From the NCBI GenBank assembly GCA_023433985.1, contig JAEYTN010000349.1:1-11022 (forward strand): a stretch of 11,022 nucleotides of DNA, read 5' to 3'. The notes under the pieces are model-generated. The model saw only the letters and a program-made list of their open reading frames with translations. It was not told where the DNA came from and ran no database searches. The position numbers and the translations under genes were made by a program. Positions 1-6,002 of this stretch are shown here, one piece after another. The stretch is from Pseudomonadota bacterium. GTDB taxonomy: Bacteria; Pseudomonadota; Alphaproteobacteria; Rhizobiales; Devosiaceae. Position 1 is the first letter of the stretch. The number at the start of each line of letters is the position of its first letter.

Positions 1-459
1 GGAACGGAACGCGAGTTCGGCATAGTCGGCGAACGCGCCGACCGTGTCGCGGTTGATCCACCCGCCCTGGTCCTCGAGCGCCTGCGGCAGGTCCCAGTGG
101 TAGAGCGTGACGTTGGGCTGGATGCCCGCCGCCAGCAGTTCGTCGATCAGCCGTGCGTAAAAATCGATGCCCTTCTGGTTCACCTGCCCCCTGCCCTCAG
201 GCAGCAGCCGCGGCCAGCTCAGGGAGAAGCGGTAGCTCGTGACGCCGATCTCCTTCAGCAGCGCCACGTCTTCCTTGTAGCGGTGGTAGTGGTCCGCACC
301 CCGGTCGCCGGGGATGTCGAGATGCACCTTGCCCGGCGTATGGCTGAAGGTGTCCCAGATGGAGGGCCCCTTGCCGTCCTCGTTCCAGGCCCCCTCGATC
401 TGGAAGGCACTGGTTGCGACGCCGAAATCGAAGCCGGCCGGGAACTGGAATCTCGCCAC
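1..459 (-). CDS. GH1 family beta-glucosidase/beta-galactosidase, N-terminal part (cut by window edge)
   Basis: Hydrolyses terminal beta-linked glucosyl or galactosyl residues by the retaining GH1 mechanism. Only the first 153 residues are present; the family is usually about 440-480 residues, so two thirds, including both catalytic glutamates (the TxNEP and ENG motifs), lie outside. What is visible is diagnostic: the GH1 N-terminal signature [14 protein letters not shown] at residues 11-24, with Q20 expected to contact the sugar in subsite -1, then YRFSLSWPR (76-84) and YHWDLPQAL (120-128), where H121 is the conserved glycone-binding histidine. No signal peptide is seen, so the enzyme is probably cytoplasmic and acts on imported sugars. 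The start is a GTG with AGGA about 11 nt upstream; no better start lies between it and the upstream gene. It is the fifth gene of the operon, 81 bp after the SBP gene. The family call is safe; gluco- versus galacto-preference cannot be read here. Confidence 0.95.
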   Translation of the reverse strand, partial: MARFQFPAGFDFGVATSAFQIEGAWNEDGKGPSIWDTFSHTPGKVHLDIPGDRGADHYHRYKEDVALLKEIGVTSYRFSLSWPRLLPEGRGQVNQKGIDFYARLIDELLAAGIQPNVTLYHWDLPQALEDQGGWINRDTVGAFADYAELAFRS

Positions 460-495
460 GGTGAAAGGTCCTGGAAATGTCGGGAGAAGCGGGAG

Positions 496-542
496 GGCGC
501 CGCGCCCAGGAGGTGGAGCGCGGCGCCGAGGGCCGAAGCCCT
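496..542 (-). promoter_or_regulatory. Tandem RNA hairpins between the SBP and GH1 genes
   Basis: In the minus-strand transcript two stem-loops follow one another. The first (542-529) has a perfect 5-bp stem AGGGC/GCCCU closed by a UUCG tetraloop and includes the last two bases of the SBP stop codon. One base later comes a perfect 10-bp all-GC stem (GGCGCCGCGC, 527-518, with GCGCGGCGCC, 505-496). It can extend by one wobble and one GC pair, leaving the 8-nt loop CACCUCCU. No U-run follows, so this is not a classic intrinsic terminator. By analogy with known intercistronic hairpins after SBP genes (for example malE-malF), a role in 3' end protection or partial attenuation of GH1 expression is inferred. 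Confidence 0.6.
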
Positions 543-1827
543 ATTTCGTGGTCACGGTGAAGCCCTGTTCCTGGGCGTACTGGGCGATGCGGTCCGACCA
601 GGCCTTGAAGCCGTCGAACAGGCTGGTCTTGCCCGAGATCGCCTGTCCCACGGTGTCGCGATAGACGCTCGACACGTAGGGCTGGAACGGCAGCCAGGTC
701 CAGCCGACCACCGAGTTCCGGGCCGACTCGGCAAAGATCTGCCGCGCCTTCTGGCCGCCGAGATATTCGATCTCCTCGTCGATGAAGACCGGGTCTTCCC
801 ACGCCGCCTTGGTCGTCGGCAGCAGGCCCTGGTCGTCCTTCAGCGTGGCGACGCCTTCCGGGCTGCCGTTCATCCAGAGCGCGAACTTCACCGCGGCCTC
901 CTTCTTGCTCGACTGCGCCAGCACCACCGTGCCCGAGCCGCCGAACTGGCTGGTGCCGACATCGCCTTCGTTCCACACCGGCTGCGGAGCAACGCGCCAC
1001 AGCCCCTTGTTGTCGGGCAGCACGCCGGTCAGCGCCTGCAGGCCCCAGGCGCCGACGACCCAGGTCGCCATCTGCCCCGCGCCCAGTTGCTTGAACCACT
1101 CGTCCGAACCTTGCACGGATTCGATGGTCACGCCCTTGGCGTTGAGGTCGGTCCAGTAGTCGGCCCACTGCTTGGCCTTCTCGGACTGCAGGTTGAGCGT
1201 CACGTTGGTGCCGTCGGCGATCGACCACGGCTCCGCCGAGAGCTGCCACAGGCCCATATAGGCCGCGTCGACCAGGCTCGGGTCGACGTAGGTGATGTAG
1301 TGATCGGGGTTCTTGGCGTGGATCGCCTCGGCCGCTGCGGCATACTCGGCCCAGGTCCTGGGCACTTCGACGCCGGCTTCGTCGAACACGTCCTTGCGGT
1401 AGTACATGACGCCCGGGCCGAAGTCCTGCGGCACGCCATAGACGCCGCCATTGATCTCGACGAGGCCCAGCACGCCGGGCAGGAACAGATCGCGCACGGC
1501 GCCGCCGCCGAACTGCGTGACGTCGGCCAGCGCTCCGGTCAGCGCGAAGTTGGGGATCGCGTCATAGGTCATGTGCGCGACGTCAGGGCCGCCGGAGCCC
1601 GCGTCCACGGCGTTCTGGATCTTGGTGTATTCGTCTGTACCGACGCCGACATTCTCCACCTTCACCTTGATGTCGGGATTGGCCGCCTCGAACTTGTCGA
1701 TCGAGGTCTGGATGTTGGGCAGCCAGGTCCAGAACGTGATCTCCACCGGTTCCTGGCCAATGGCGCCGGTGACGAAGAACGCGGCCACCGCGACACTGGC
1801 GGCGAGCCCCTTGGCGATGCGAGTCAT
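541..1827 (-). CDS. Sugar ABC transporter, periplasmic solute-binding protein (CUT1 type)
   Basis: Binds a sugar or oligosaccharide in the periplasm and delivers it to the two permeases encoded just upstream. It has 428 residues, normal for family-1 extracellular solute-binding proteins. The N-terminus is a clear Sec signal peptide: MTRIAKG, a hydrophobic stretch to about residue 22, and likely cleavage after AIG before QEPVEITFW. The mature part shows family hallmarks: VEITFWTWLPN opening the first strand, FEAANPDIKVKVE around residues 43-55, and GVYGVPQDFGPGVMYYRKD, where the hinge and ligand cleft lie. The ATG start has GGGAG 6 nt upstream. It sits fourth in the operon, after both permeases, whereas the SBP gene usually comes first in CUT1 operons. 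It is separated from its neighbours by 77 and 81 bp of hairpin-rich sequence rather than by overlaps. GH42 and GH1 in the operon suggest a beta-galactoside or related beta-glycoside as ligand; this is inference. Confidence 0.96.
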   Translation of the reverse strand: MTRIAKGLAASVAVAAFFVTGAIGQEPVEITFWTWLPNIQTSIDKFEAANPDIKVKVENVGVGTDEYTKIQNAVDAGSGGPDVAHMTYDAIPNFALTGALADVTQFGGGAVRDLFLPGVLGLVEINGGVYGVPQDFGPGVMYYRKDVFDEAGVEVPRTWAEYAAAAEAIHAKNPDHYITYVDPSLVDAAYMGLWQLSAEPWSIADGTNVTLNLQSEKAKQWADYWTDLNAKGVTIESVQGSDEWFKQLGAGQMATWVVGAWGLQALTGVLPDNKGLWRVAPQPVWNEGDVGTSQFGGSGTVVLAQSSKKEAAVKFALWMNGSPEGVATLKDDQGLLPTTKAAWEDPVFIDEEIEYLGGQKARQIFAESARNSVVGWTWLPFQPYVSSVYRDTVGQAISGKTSLFDGFKAWSDRIAQYAQEQGFTVTTK

Positions 1828-1843
1828 GGTCTTCTCCCTTCGT

Positions 1844-1904
1844 GGCGCTCCTCCGCGCCTTGGTTATGGCGTCCGGGACGCCGAAATCCTCAGCCCGCGG
1901 GCTG
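1844..1904 (-). promoter_or_regulatory. Three small hairpins in the permease 2 - SBP gap
   Basis: The 77-bp gap between the permease 2 stop and the SBP start contains three inverted repeats in a row on the transcript. First is the perfect 14-bp palindrome CAGCCCGCGGGCTG (1891-1904), directly after the stop codon. Next, GGCGTCC and GGACGCC (1868-1874 and 1876-1882) are arms around a single base; a real fold would open 2 bp per side. Third, GGCGC/GCGCC (1844-1859) encloses the loop GGAGGA, a perfect Shine-Dalgarno core about 22 nt before the start codon, upstream of the working GGGAG. Roles in RNA processing, SBP mRNA stability or ribosome standby are inferred; short GC stems also arise by chance in such DNA. 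Confidence 0.4.
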
Positions 1905-2813
1905 TCATTCCTTCACCCCGCCGGCGGCGATGCCCGATTGCCAGTATTTCTGCAGGACCACGAAGGCGACGAGCAGCGGCAGCACCGCCAGCAGCGAGCC
2001 CGTGATGACGAGTGGGTAGAGCGGCTGCGCGAGGTTGACGCCGCCGGCATTGGCCAGCTTGTTCCACAGCGACAGCCCCACGGTGAGCGGGAACTTGTCG
2101 GACTGGTTGAGCACGATCAGCGGCAGGAAATAGTTGTTCCAGGTCGCTACCAGCTGGAACAGCAGCACGGTGACGAAGCCCGGCGCCATCAGCGGCAGCG
2201 CGATGGTAAAGAAGATTCGGCCCTCGCTCGCGCCGTCGATACGCGCCGCCTCGATCATCGAGTCGGGCACCGCGTCCTGCGCATAGACCATCATCAGGAA
2301 CAGCCCGAACGGGCTGACCAGCGCCGGGATGATCACAGCCAGCTCGGTGTTGATCAGCCCCCACTGCGTGAACAACATGTAGGTCGGTACGGCCAGCGCG
2401 GTGCCGGGGACTGCCGTCGCGCCGAGCACGATGCCGAGCACGGCCCTGCGCCCATGGAAATCGAACTTCGCCAGCGCATAGCCGCCCATGGCGCAGATCA
2501 GCGCCGCCCCGCCCGCACCCACCACCGCGTAAAGGATCGTGTTGGCGAACCAGCGCAGGTAGATGCCGCCCTGGAAGGCAAAGAGCTGCCCGATATTGTC
2601 CCACAGCGCAAAGCTCGGCGCGAAGGCGAGCCCGAACGTGCCGAAGAGGTCGGCGTTGGTCTTGGTGGCGTTCACCAGCAGCCATAGCAGCGGCAGCATG
2701 AAGTAGGCGAGCAGCATCCAGAGCACGACCGTCAGCACCGGCGACTTGCGCGGGCGGAGCCGCGAGCGGGTCCGCGTTCCGGTCTCGGCGGCGGTGAGCG
2801 CGAGCGAGGTCAT
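1905..2813 (-). CDS. Sugar ABC transporter permease 2 (MalG/LacG-like)
   Basis: One of two inner-membrane subunits forming the translocation pore of the CUT1 importer. It has 302 residues with six predicted membrane segments. The first is SPVLTVVLWMLLAYFMLPLLWLLV (about 24-47); others lie near residues 90-112, 124-145, 157-178, 211-232 and 268-288. The EAA loop that docks on the ATPase reads EAARIDGASEGRIFFTIALP at residues 188-207, and the end FVVLQKYWQSGIAAGGVKE is the usual MalG-type C-terminus. The ATG start shares an ATGA 4-nt overlap with the permease 1 stop, implying translational coupling. The frame stays open further upstream, but that stretch lies wholly over permease 1 and is not coding. 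No ATP-binding subunit is encoded in the window; a shared MsmX/UgpC-type ATPase elsewhere is likely. Confidence 0.97.
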   Translation of the reverse strand: MTSLALTAAETGTRTRSRLRPRKSPVLTVVLWMLLAYFMLPLLWLLVNATKTNADLFGTFGLAFAPSFALWDNIGQLFAFQGGIYLRWFANTILYAVVGAGGAALICAMGGYALAKFDFHGRRAVLGIVLGATAVPGTALAVPTYMLFTQWGLINTELAVIIPALVSPFGLFLMMVYAQDAVPDSMIEAARIDGASEGRIFFTIALPLMAPGFVTVLLFQLVATWNNYFLPLIVLNQSDKFPLTVGLSLWNKLANAGGVNLAQPLYPLVITGSLLAVLPLLVAFVVLQKYWQSGIAAGGVKE

Positions 2814-3718
2814 ATCAGCCGCCCCCGCTTGGCCGCGCCGAGCTGCACCACATAGGCGATGATCACCGTGAACCCGCCCAGCAGCATCGCCACGGCGGCG
2901 GCGTAGTTGATCTGCCCGCCGGTGAAGCTGAGATTGTAGGCGTAGAGGTTGGGCGTCCAGCTCGTGGTCACGACGCTGGGCCGGAGCTGCCCGAGGATCG
3001 ACGGCTCGTTGAACAGCTGCAGCGAGCCGATGATCGAGAAGATCACCGCCAGCATCAGCGCCGGACGCAGCGCCGGCAGCTTGATGAACCAGGCCTTGTG
3101 CCACTCGTTGGCGCCGTCGATTGCCGCCGCCTCGTAGATGTCGGACGGGATGGAGCGCAGCGCGGCGTAGAAGATCAGCATGTTGTAGCCGACGAACGAC
3201 CACGTCACGACGTTGCCGACGCTCGCCAGCATCAGGTTGGGGCCGAGAAAGTCCGGCGTGGGGATGCCGAGCGCGCCGAACACCTGCCCCGCGAGCCCGA
3301 ACTGGCTGCCGAAGATGTAACCCCACATCAGCGCCGCCACGACTGCCGGTACGGCGTAAGGCAGGAACAGCCCGATCCGCACGATCCGGCTGCCTCCGAG
3401 CCGCCCGCTGTCGATGGCAAGCGCCACGAACATGGCGATGCCGAGCATGATCGGCACCTGCAGCAACAGGAACAGGAACACCCGCAACACCGCGTCGTGC
3501 AGCAGCGTATCGGCGAAGGCGCGCAGGTAGTTGCCGAACCCGACAAACACCGTGCCGCCGACCATCTGCTTGCGAAAGAAGCTGATCCACAGCGCATAGC
3601 CGAGCGGGATCACGATCGAAATCGCGAACACCACGAAGAACGGCGCGAGGAACAGATACGCCGTCGGCGTCGCCTTGCCCTTGGCGCTCATCCGCCGCCG
3701 CTGCGCGATCGCGGTCAC
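2810..3718 (-). CDS. Sugar ABC transporter permease 1 (MalF/LacF-like)
   Basis: The other pore-forming inner-membrane subunit of the CUT1 importer, 302 residues, typical of the short MalF-like proteins. A basic N-terminus (AQRRRMSAKGKA) precedes the first membrane helix YLFLAPFFVVFAISIVIPLG (21-40). Further helices lie near 77-101, 114-136, 165-186, 219-235 and 272-292. The EAA loop is EAAAIDGANEWHKAWFIKLP at 196-215, the ATPase contact. The chosen GTG start forms a GTGA 4-nt overlap with the GH42 stop, the same arrangement as at its own 3' end. An in-frame ATG nine codons later (3691) is a possible alternative with little effect on the protein. Position between GH42 and permease 2 ties the transporter to beta-galactoside use. 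Confidence 0.97.
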   Translation of the reverse strand: MTAIAQRRRMSAKGKATPTAYLFLAPFFVVFAISIVIPLGYALWISFFRKQMVGGTVFVGFGNYLRAFADTLLHDAVLRVFLFLLLQVPIMLGIAMFVALAIDSGRLGGSRIVRIGLFLPYAVPAVVAALMWGYIFGSQFGLAGQVFGALGIPTPDFLGPNLMLASVGNVVTWSFVGYNMLIFYAALRSIPSDIYEAAAIDGANEWHKAWFIKLPALRPALMLAVIFSIIGSLQLFNEPSILGQLRPSVVTTSWTPNLYAYNLSFTGGQINYAAAVAMLLGGFTVIIAYVVQLGAAKRGRLI

Positions 3719-5808
3719 GCCGAAACCTCGCGGAGCACCCGCACGTCCCAGGGCTTCAGCGACAGCGTCCCTACCCGCGCGCCGGAGAGCACGTCCGCCA
3801 CCGCCATGGGCGGCGTCACCTCACGCCCTTCCCAGCCGAAATTGTGCACGAACCACAGCCGCTCGCCGGCTCGGTTCGTCGCCCCGTGCACCGCTACCGC
3901 ACCCGGCACCAGTTGCGACTGCCAAGGGTGGTCCGGCTGCAACCAATCGCCCAGCGACTGCGCCAGGTCGAGCCCCGGGAACGCCCCGACATAGGTGACC
4001 CGTCCCTTGCCGAAGACGCGCGACGTCGCTGCCGGCCAGCGGCCGAAATGCGGGTGGTCGTAGCTGGCAATCGCCTCGGCGCCGCTGGCGGTAAGCCCTT
4101 CGACAAGGCTCTGCGCCGTGCCGGTCAGTTGCCCCGAAACCTCGAGCGGGGCCACGAGGTTGCTGAACTCGTCATACCACACCCCGGCCGCCTCGGCCAA
4201 ACCAGCCGGCTGCCGGTCGAGCTTCGGCCGTCCGATCTCGTCGGCATAGGCGGTCCGGATGCCGATCACAAGATGCCCGCCTGCCTCGGCATAGGCGACG
4301 AGGTTCGCGACCAGCCGGTCCGAGGCGAGATAAAGCGCCGGCACCACCAGCGCCGGCAGCTGCCGCGCCAGCTCGGCGGCGTCGGCGGTCTCGAAGTCGG
4401 CCGCATGCATCACCCGCACCTGATGCCCGGCTCGGTCGAGCCCGCCATAGAAACGGTAGACGATGCGCTCGTAGGCCGCGCGATCCGCCGGTCCCTGCTT
4501 TTCGGGCGTCGCGGCGGGGTCCTGCATCGGTGGGTGGTATTCAAAGGCCCAGCGGTTGGGCATCGAGAAGATCAGTCCGATGCTGGCGTCGGGCACGATG
4601 CCCTCGACCGCGGCACCTGCCCGAGCGATCTCGTTGCCGAGTTCCGCCACCTGCGCATACACCCGGCCGGGTACGAAGCTGTGCGGCAGCACCCCACCCC
4701 AGAACGTCTCCCACGAGCCATGCATGGTGTGCCAGTGCCAGTATTCGACGGCGCGGGCGCCGCGGGCGATCATCGCCCAGCCCACCTGCCGCCACTGGCC
4801 GTCATACATGGGATGGTTGAACCAGGGGAAACCGATGCTCGTCGCATTGGTCTCGGTCACCATGAAGCGCCGCTGGCCGATGGCCCAGGTCCGGTCCGAA
4901 ATGTAGAACGGCGCCCAGCTACCCGAGGGCGGAAAGGCGTAGTCGCCGACCGTGTCAGGCCCGAGCTGGTCCTGCGTGGCGATATACTGGTTCGAGGCGA
5001 TCACGTCGCAGGCCGCACCGATGGCCCGATCGTCCACCGCCGCGCGCATCGGGTCGATGCAGGTGGTGATGAACTGGTCGTCGCTCGCATATTCGCGGAC
5101 GACCCCAACCTGCCAGACGATATACTCGGTCGTCTGCATGGCGTGGAAACGCCGCCAGTCGAGGTCGTATTGCGGCACGTGGTTGCCGTCGGGAATCCAC
5201 AGCTCGTCGATGTCGTTGAGCCGGTGCGCCCAGTGCGTCAGGTTCCACGCCTGGTTGATCGCTTCGACGCCGTTGTACTTCTCCACCAGCCATTGCTTGA
5301 AGCGCGCGAACACATGCGCATTGTGCGGCATCTGGTGGCCGGGCTCGTTGTCGACCTGATAGCCCACCACCGCCGGATGGTCGGCATAGCGCCCGACGAC
5401 CTTGCGGATGATCCGCTCGGCATACTCGAGAAACACCGGGTGCGAAGTGTCCGCTTCCTGCCGCGCGCCCCAGGGTACGCGCACGCCCGTCCTGCTCTCC
5501 GCCGCGATCTCGGGGTGCTTCACCATCAGCCAGGGTGGCACGGCATAGGTCGGCGTGCCCAGCACGACGGAGATGCCATGGGCGTGCGCGGCATCGAGCA
5601 CGGGCTGCAGCCACTCGAGCTCGAACTCGCCGTCACGCGGCTCCCAGGTCGACCAAACCGACTCGCCCACGCGGATCAGGTTGAAGCCCGCCTCGCGCAT
5701 CAGACGGAAATCCTCCGCCATGCGCTCGACCGGCTGATACTCGGGGTAATAGGCGGCACCAAACAGGATGCGGTCGCCGATGCGATAGCTCGCCTTGTCT
5801 TGCTGCAC
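3715..5808 (-). CDS. GH42 family beta-galactosidase
   Basis: Retaining exo-beta-galactosidase releasing terminal beta-D-galactosyl residues (some family members also accept alpha-L-arabinopyranosides); first gene of the operon. It has 697 residues, the usual GH42 length, and no signal peptide, so it is cytoplasmic. The TIM barrel starts with GAAYYPEYQP (18-27) and EDFRLMREAGFNLIRVGESVW (32-52). The acid/base glutamate is E155 in YQVDNEPG, and the nucleophile is E319 in FMVTETNA, matching the spacing in characterised GH42 enzymes. EYWHWHTMHGSWETFWGG (355-372) closes the barrel. A trimerisation-like alpha/beta domain follows (about 405-620), then a small beta C-terminal domain. The cysteine cluster that binds zinc in thermophilic members is absent. 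The start is GTG with GGGAG spaced 7 nt away. Its stop overlaps permease 1. Natural substrates could be galactan or galacto-oligosaccharides; lactose is less likely given the plant-type neighbourhood (inference). Confidence 0.97.
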   Translation of the reverse strand: MQQDKASYRIGDRILFGAAYYPEYQPVERMAEDFRLMREAGFNLIRVGESVWSTWEPRDGEFELEWLQPVLDAAHAHGISVVLGTPTYAVPPWLMVKHPEIAAESRTGVRVPWGARQEADTSHPVFLEYAERIIRKVVGRYADHPAVVGYQVDNEPGHQMPHNAHVFARFKQWLVEKYNGVEAINQAWNLTHWAHRLNDIDELWIPDGNHVPQYDLDWRRFHAMQTTEYIVWQVGVVREYASDDQFITTCIDPMRAAVDDRAIGAACDVIASNQYIATQDQLGPDTVGDYAFPPSGSWAPFYISDRTWAIGQRRFMVTETNATSIGFPWFNHPMYDGQWRQVGWAMIARGARAVEYWHWHTMHGSWETFWGGVLPHSFVPGRVYAQVAELGNEIARAGAAVEGIVPDASIGLIFSMPNRWAFEYHPPMQDPAATPEKQGPADRAAYERIVYRFYGGLDRAGHQVRVMHAADFETADAAELARQLPALVVPALYLASDRLVANLVAYAEAGGHLVIGIRTAYADEIGRPKLDRQPAGLAEAAGVWYDEFSNLVAPLEVSGQLTGTAQSLVEGLTASGAEAIASYDHPHFGRWPAATSRVFGKGRVTYVGAFPGLDLAQSLGDWLQPDHPWQSQLVPGAVAVHGATNRAGERLWFVHNFGWEGREVTPPMAVADVLSGARVGTLSLKPWDVRVLREVSA

Positions 5809-5847
5809 GCCTCACTCCCGACGGACGTTTTTGTCTCGTTCTGTAGA

Positions 5848-5865
5848 ATTGTTAGCGCAAACAAT
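5848..5865. promoter_or_regulatory. LacI-family operator O1 over the operon -10 box
   Basis: ATTGTTAGC/GCAAACAAT is an 18-bp inverted repeat with one mismatched position pair and a central GC, close to the TGTTAGCGCTAACA type bound by LacI/GalR regulators. It covers the last 12 bases of the spacer and the whole -10 of the operon promoter, so bound repressor would exclude RNA polymerase. The obvious candidate binder is the divergent regulator starting at 6003. Confidence 0.8.
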
Positions 5866-5876
5866 GTTGTTGTCAA
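5848..5876 (-). promoter_or_regulatory. Sigma70-type promoter of the GH42-ABC-GH1 operon
   Basis: Read on the minus strand: a perfect -35 TTGACA (5876-5871), a 17-nt spacer, and a -10 AACAAT (5853-5848; 4 of 6 matches to TATAAT). A transcript would start near 5841, giving a leader of about 33 nt to the GTG of GH42 with GGGAG in place. Distance, orientation and spacing all fit. Two palindromes sit over these boxes, so the promoter should be repressible. Confidence 0.8.
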
Positions 5877-5879
5877 CAA
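5867..5879. promoter_or_regulatory. Second palindrome over the operon -35 box
   Basis: TTGTTG-T-CAACAA is a perfect 6-bp inverted repeat around one base that covers the -35 TTGACA. Its right arm belongs to a second copy of AACAATG (5875-5881), repeating 15 bp from the copy in O1 (5860-5866). It may be an auxiliary half-site-bearing operator or partly a by-product of the -35 sequence; the odd centre makes it a weaker LacI site than O1. Confidence 0.45.
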
Positions 5880-5976
5880 TGCGTTCGGCAGCGCCTCCCA
5901 ATGGGTTCAGCGGCTTGCCAAAACGTCGCGTTTCAAGGCATCTCAACCGCTTGCACCGTTCAGCCGGCGGAACTAA

Positions 5977-5990
5977 TGTTTACGCTAACG
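5977..5990. promoter_or_regulatory. LacI-type operator O2 before the regulator gene
   Basis: TGTTTACGCTAACG has the LacI-family layout with central CG, outer GTT and AAC arms paired, and two mismatched inner pairs. Its right half GCTAAC is shared with O1 (read on the minus strand). It ends 12 bp before the TTG start of the divergent regulator, so it suits autorepression. A weak candidate promoter (TTGCAC at 5951, TAATGT at 5974, 17-nt spacing) would place it over the transcription start; that promoter is a low-confidence guess. Confidence 0.6.
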
Positions 5991-6002
5991 AAAGGGGCGC
6001 GA

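Noticed and set aside
97..2019. Long plus-strand open frame (640 codons) opposite the SBP and GH1 genes
   Set aside because: Antisense by-product of high GC in the codon positions of the real genes; its translation is Arg/Gly/Ala/His-rich with no recognisable domain, while the opposite strand encodes clear families.
2814..3590. Upstream extension of the permease 2 frame giving a 561-residue protein
   Set aside because: The extra 259 residues lie entirely over permease 1 in another frame and are Arg-rich nonsense; the ATGA junction fixes the real start.
5921..5933. Inverted repeat AAACG-TCG-CGTTT in the divergent gap
   Set aside because: Short arms with a 3-bp centre and no similarity to O1/O2; not enough to call an operator.
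3844..5976. Plus-strand open frame of 710 codons opposite GH42
   Set aside because: Mirror of the GH42 reading frame; no domain, low-complexity composition, and it runs through the operon promoter.
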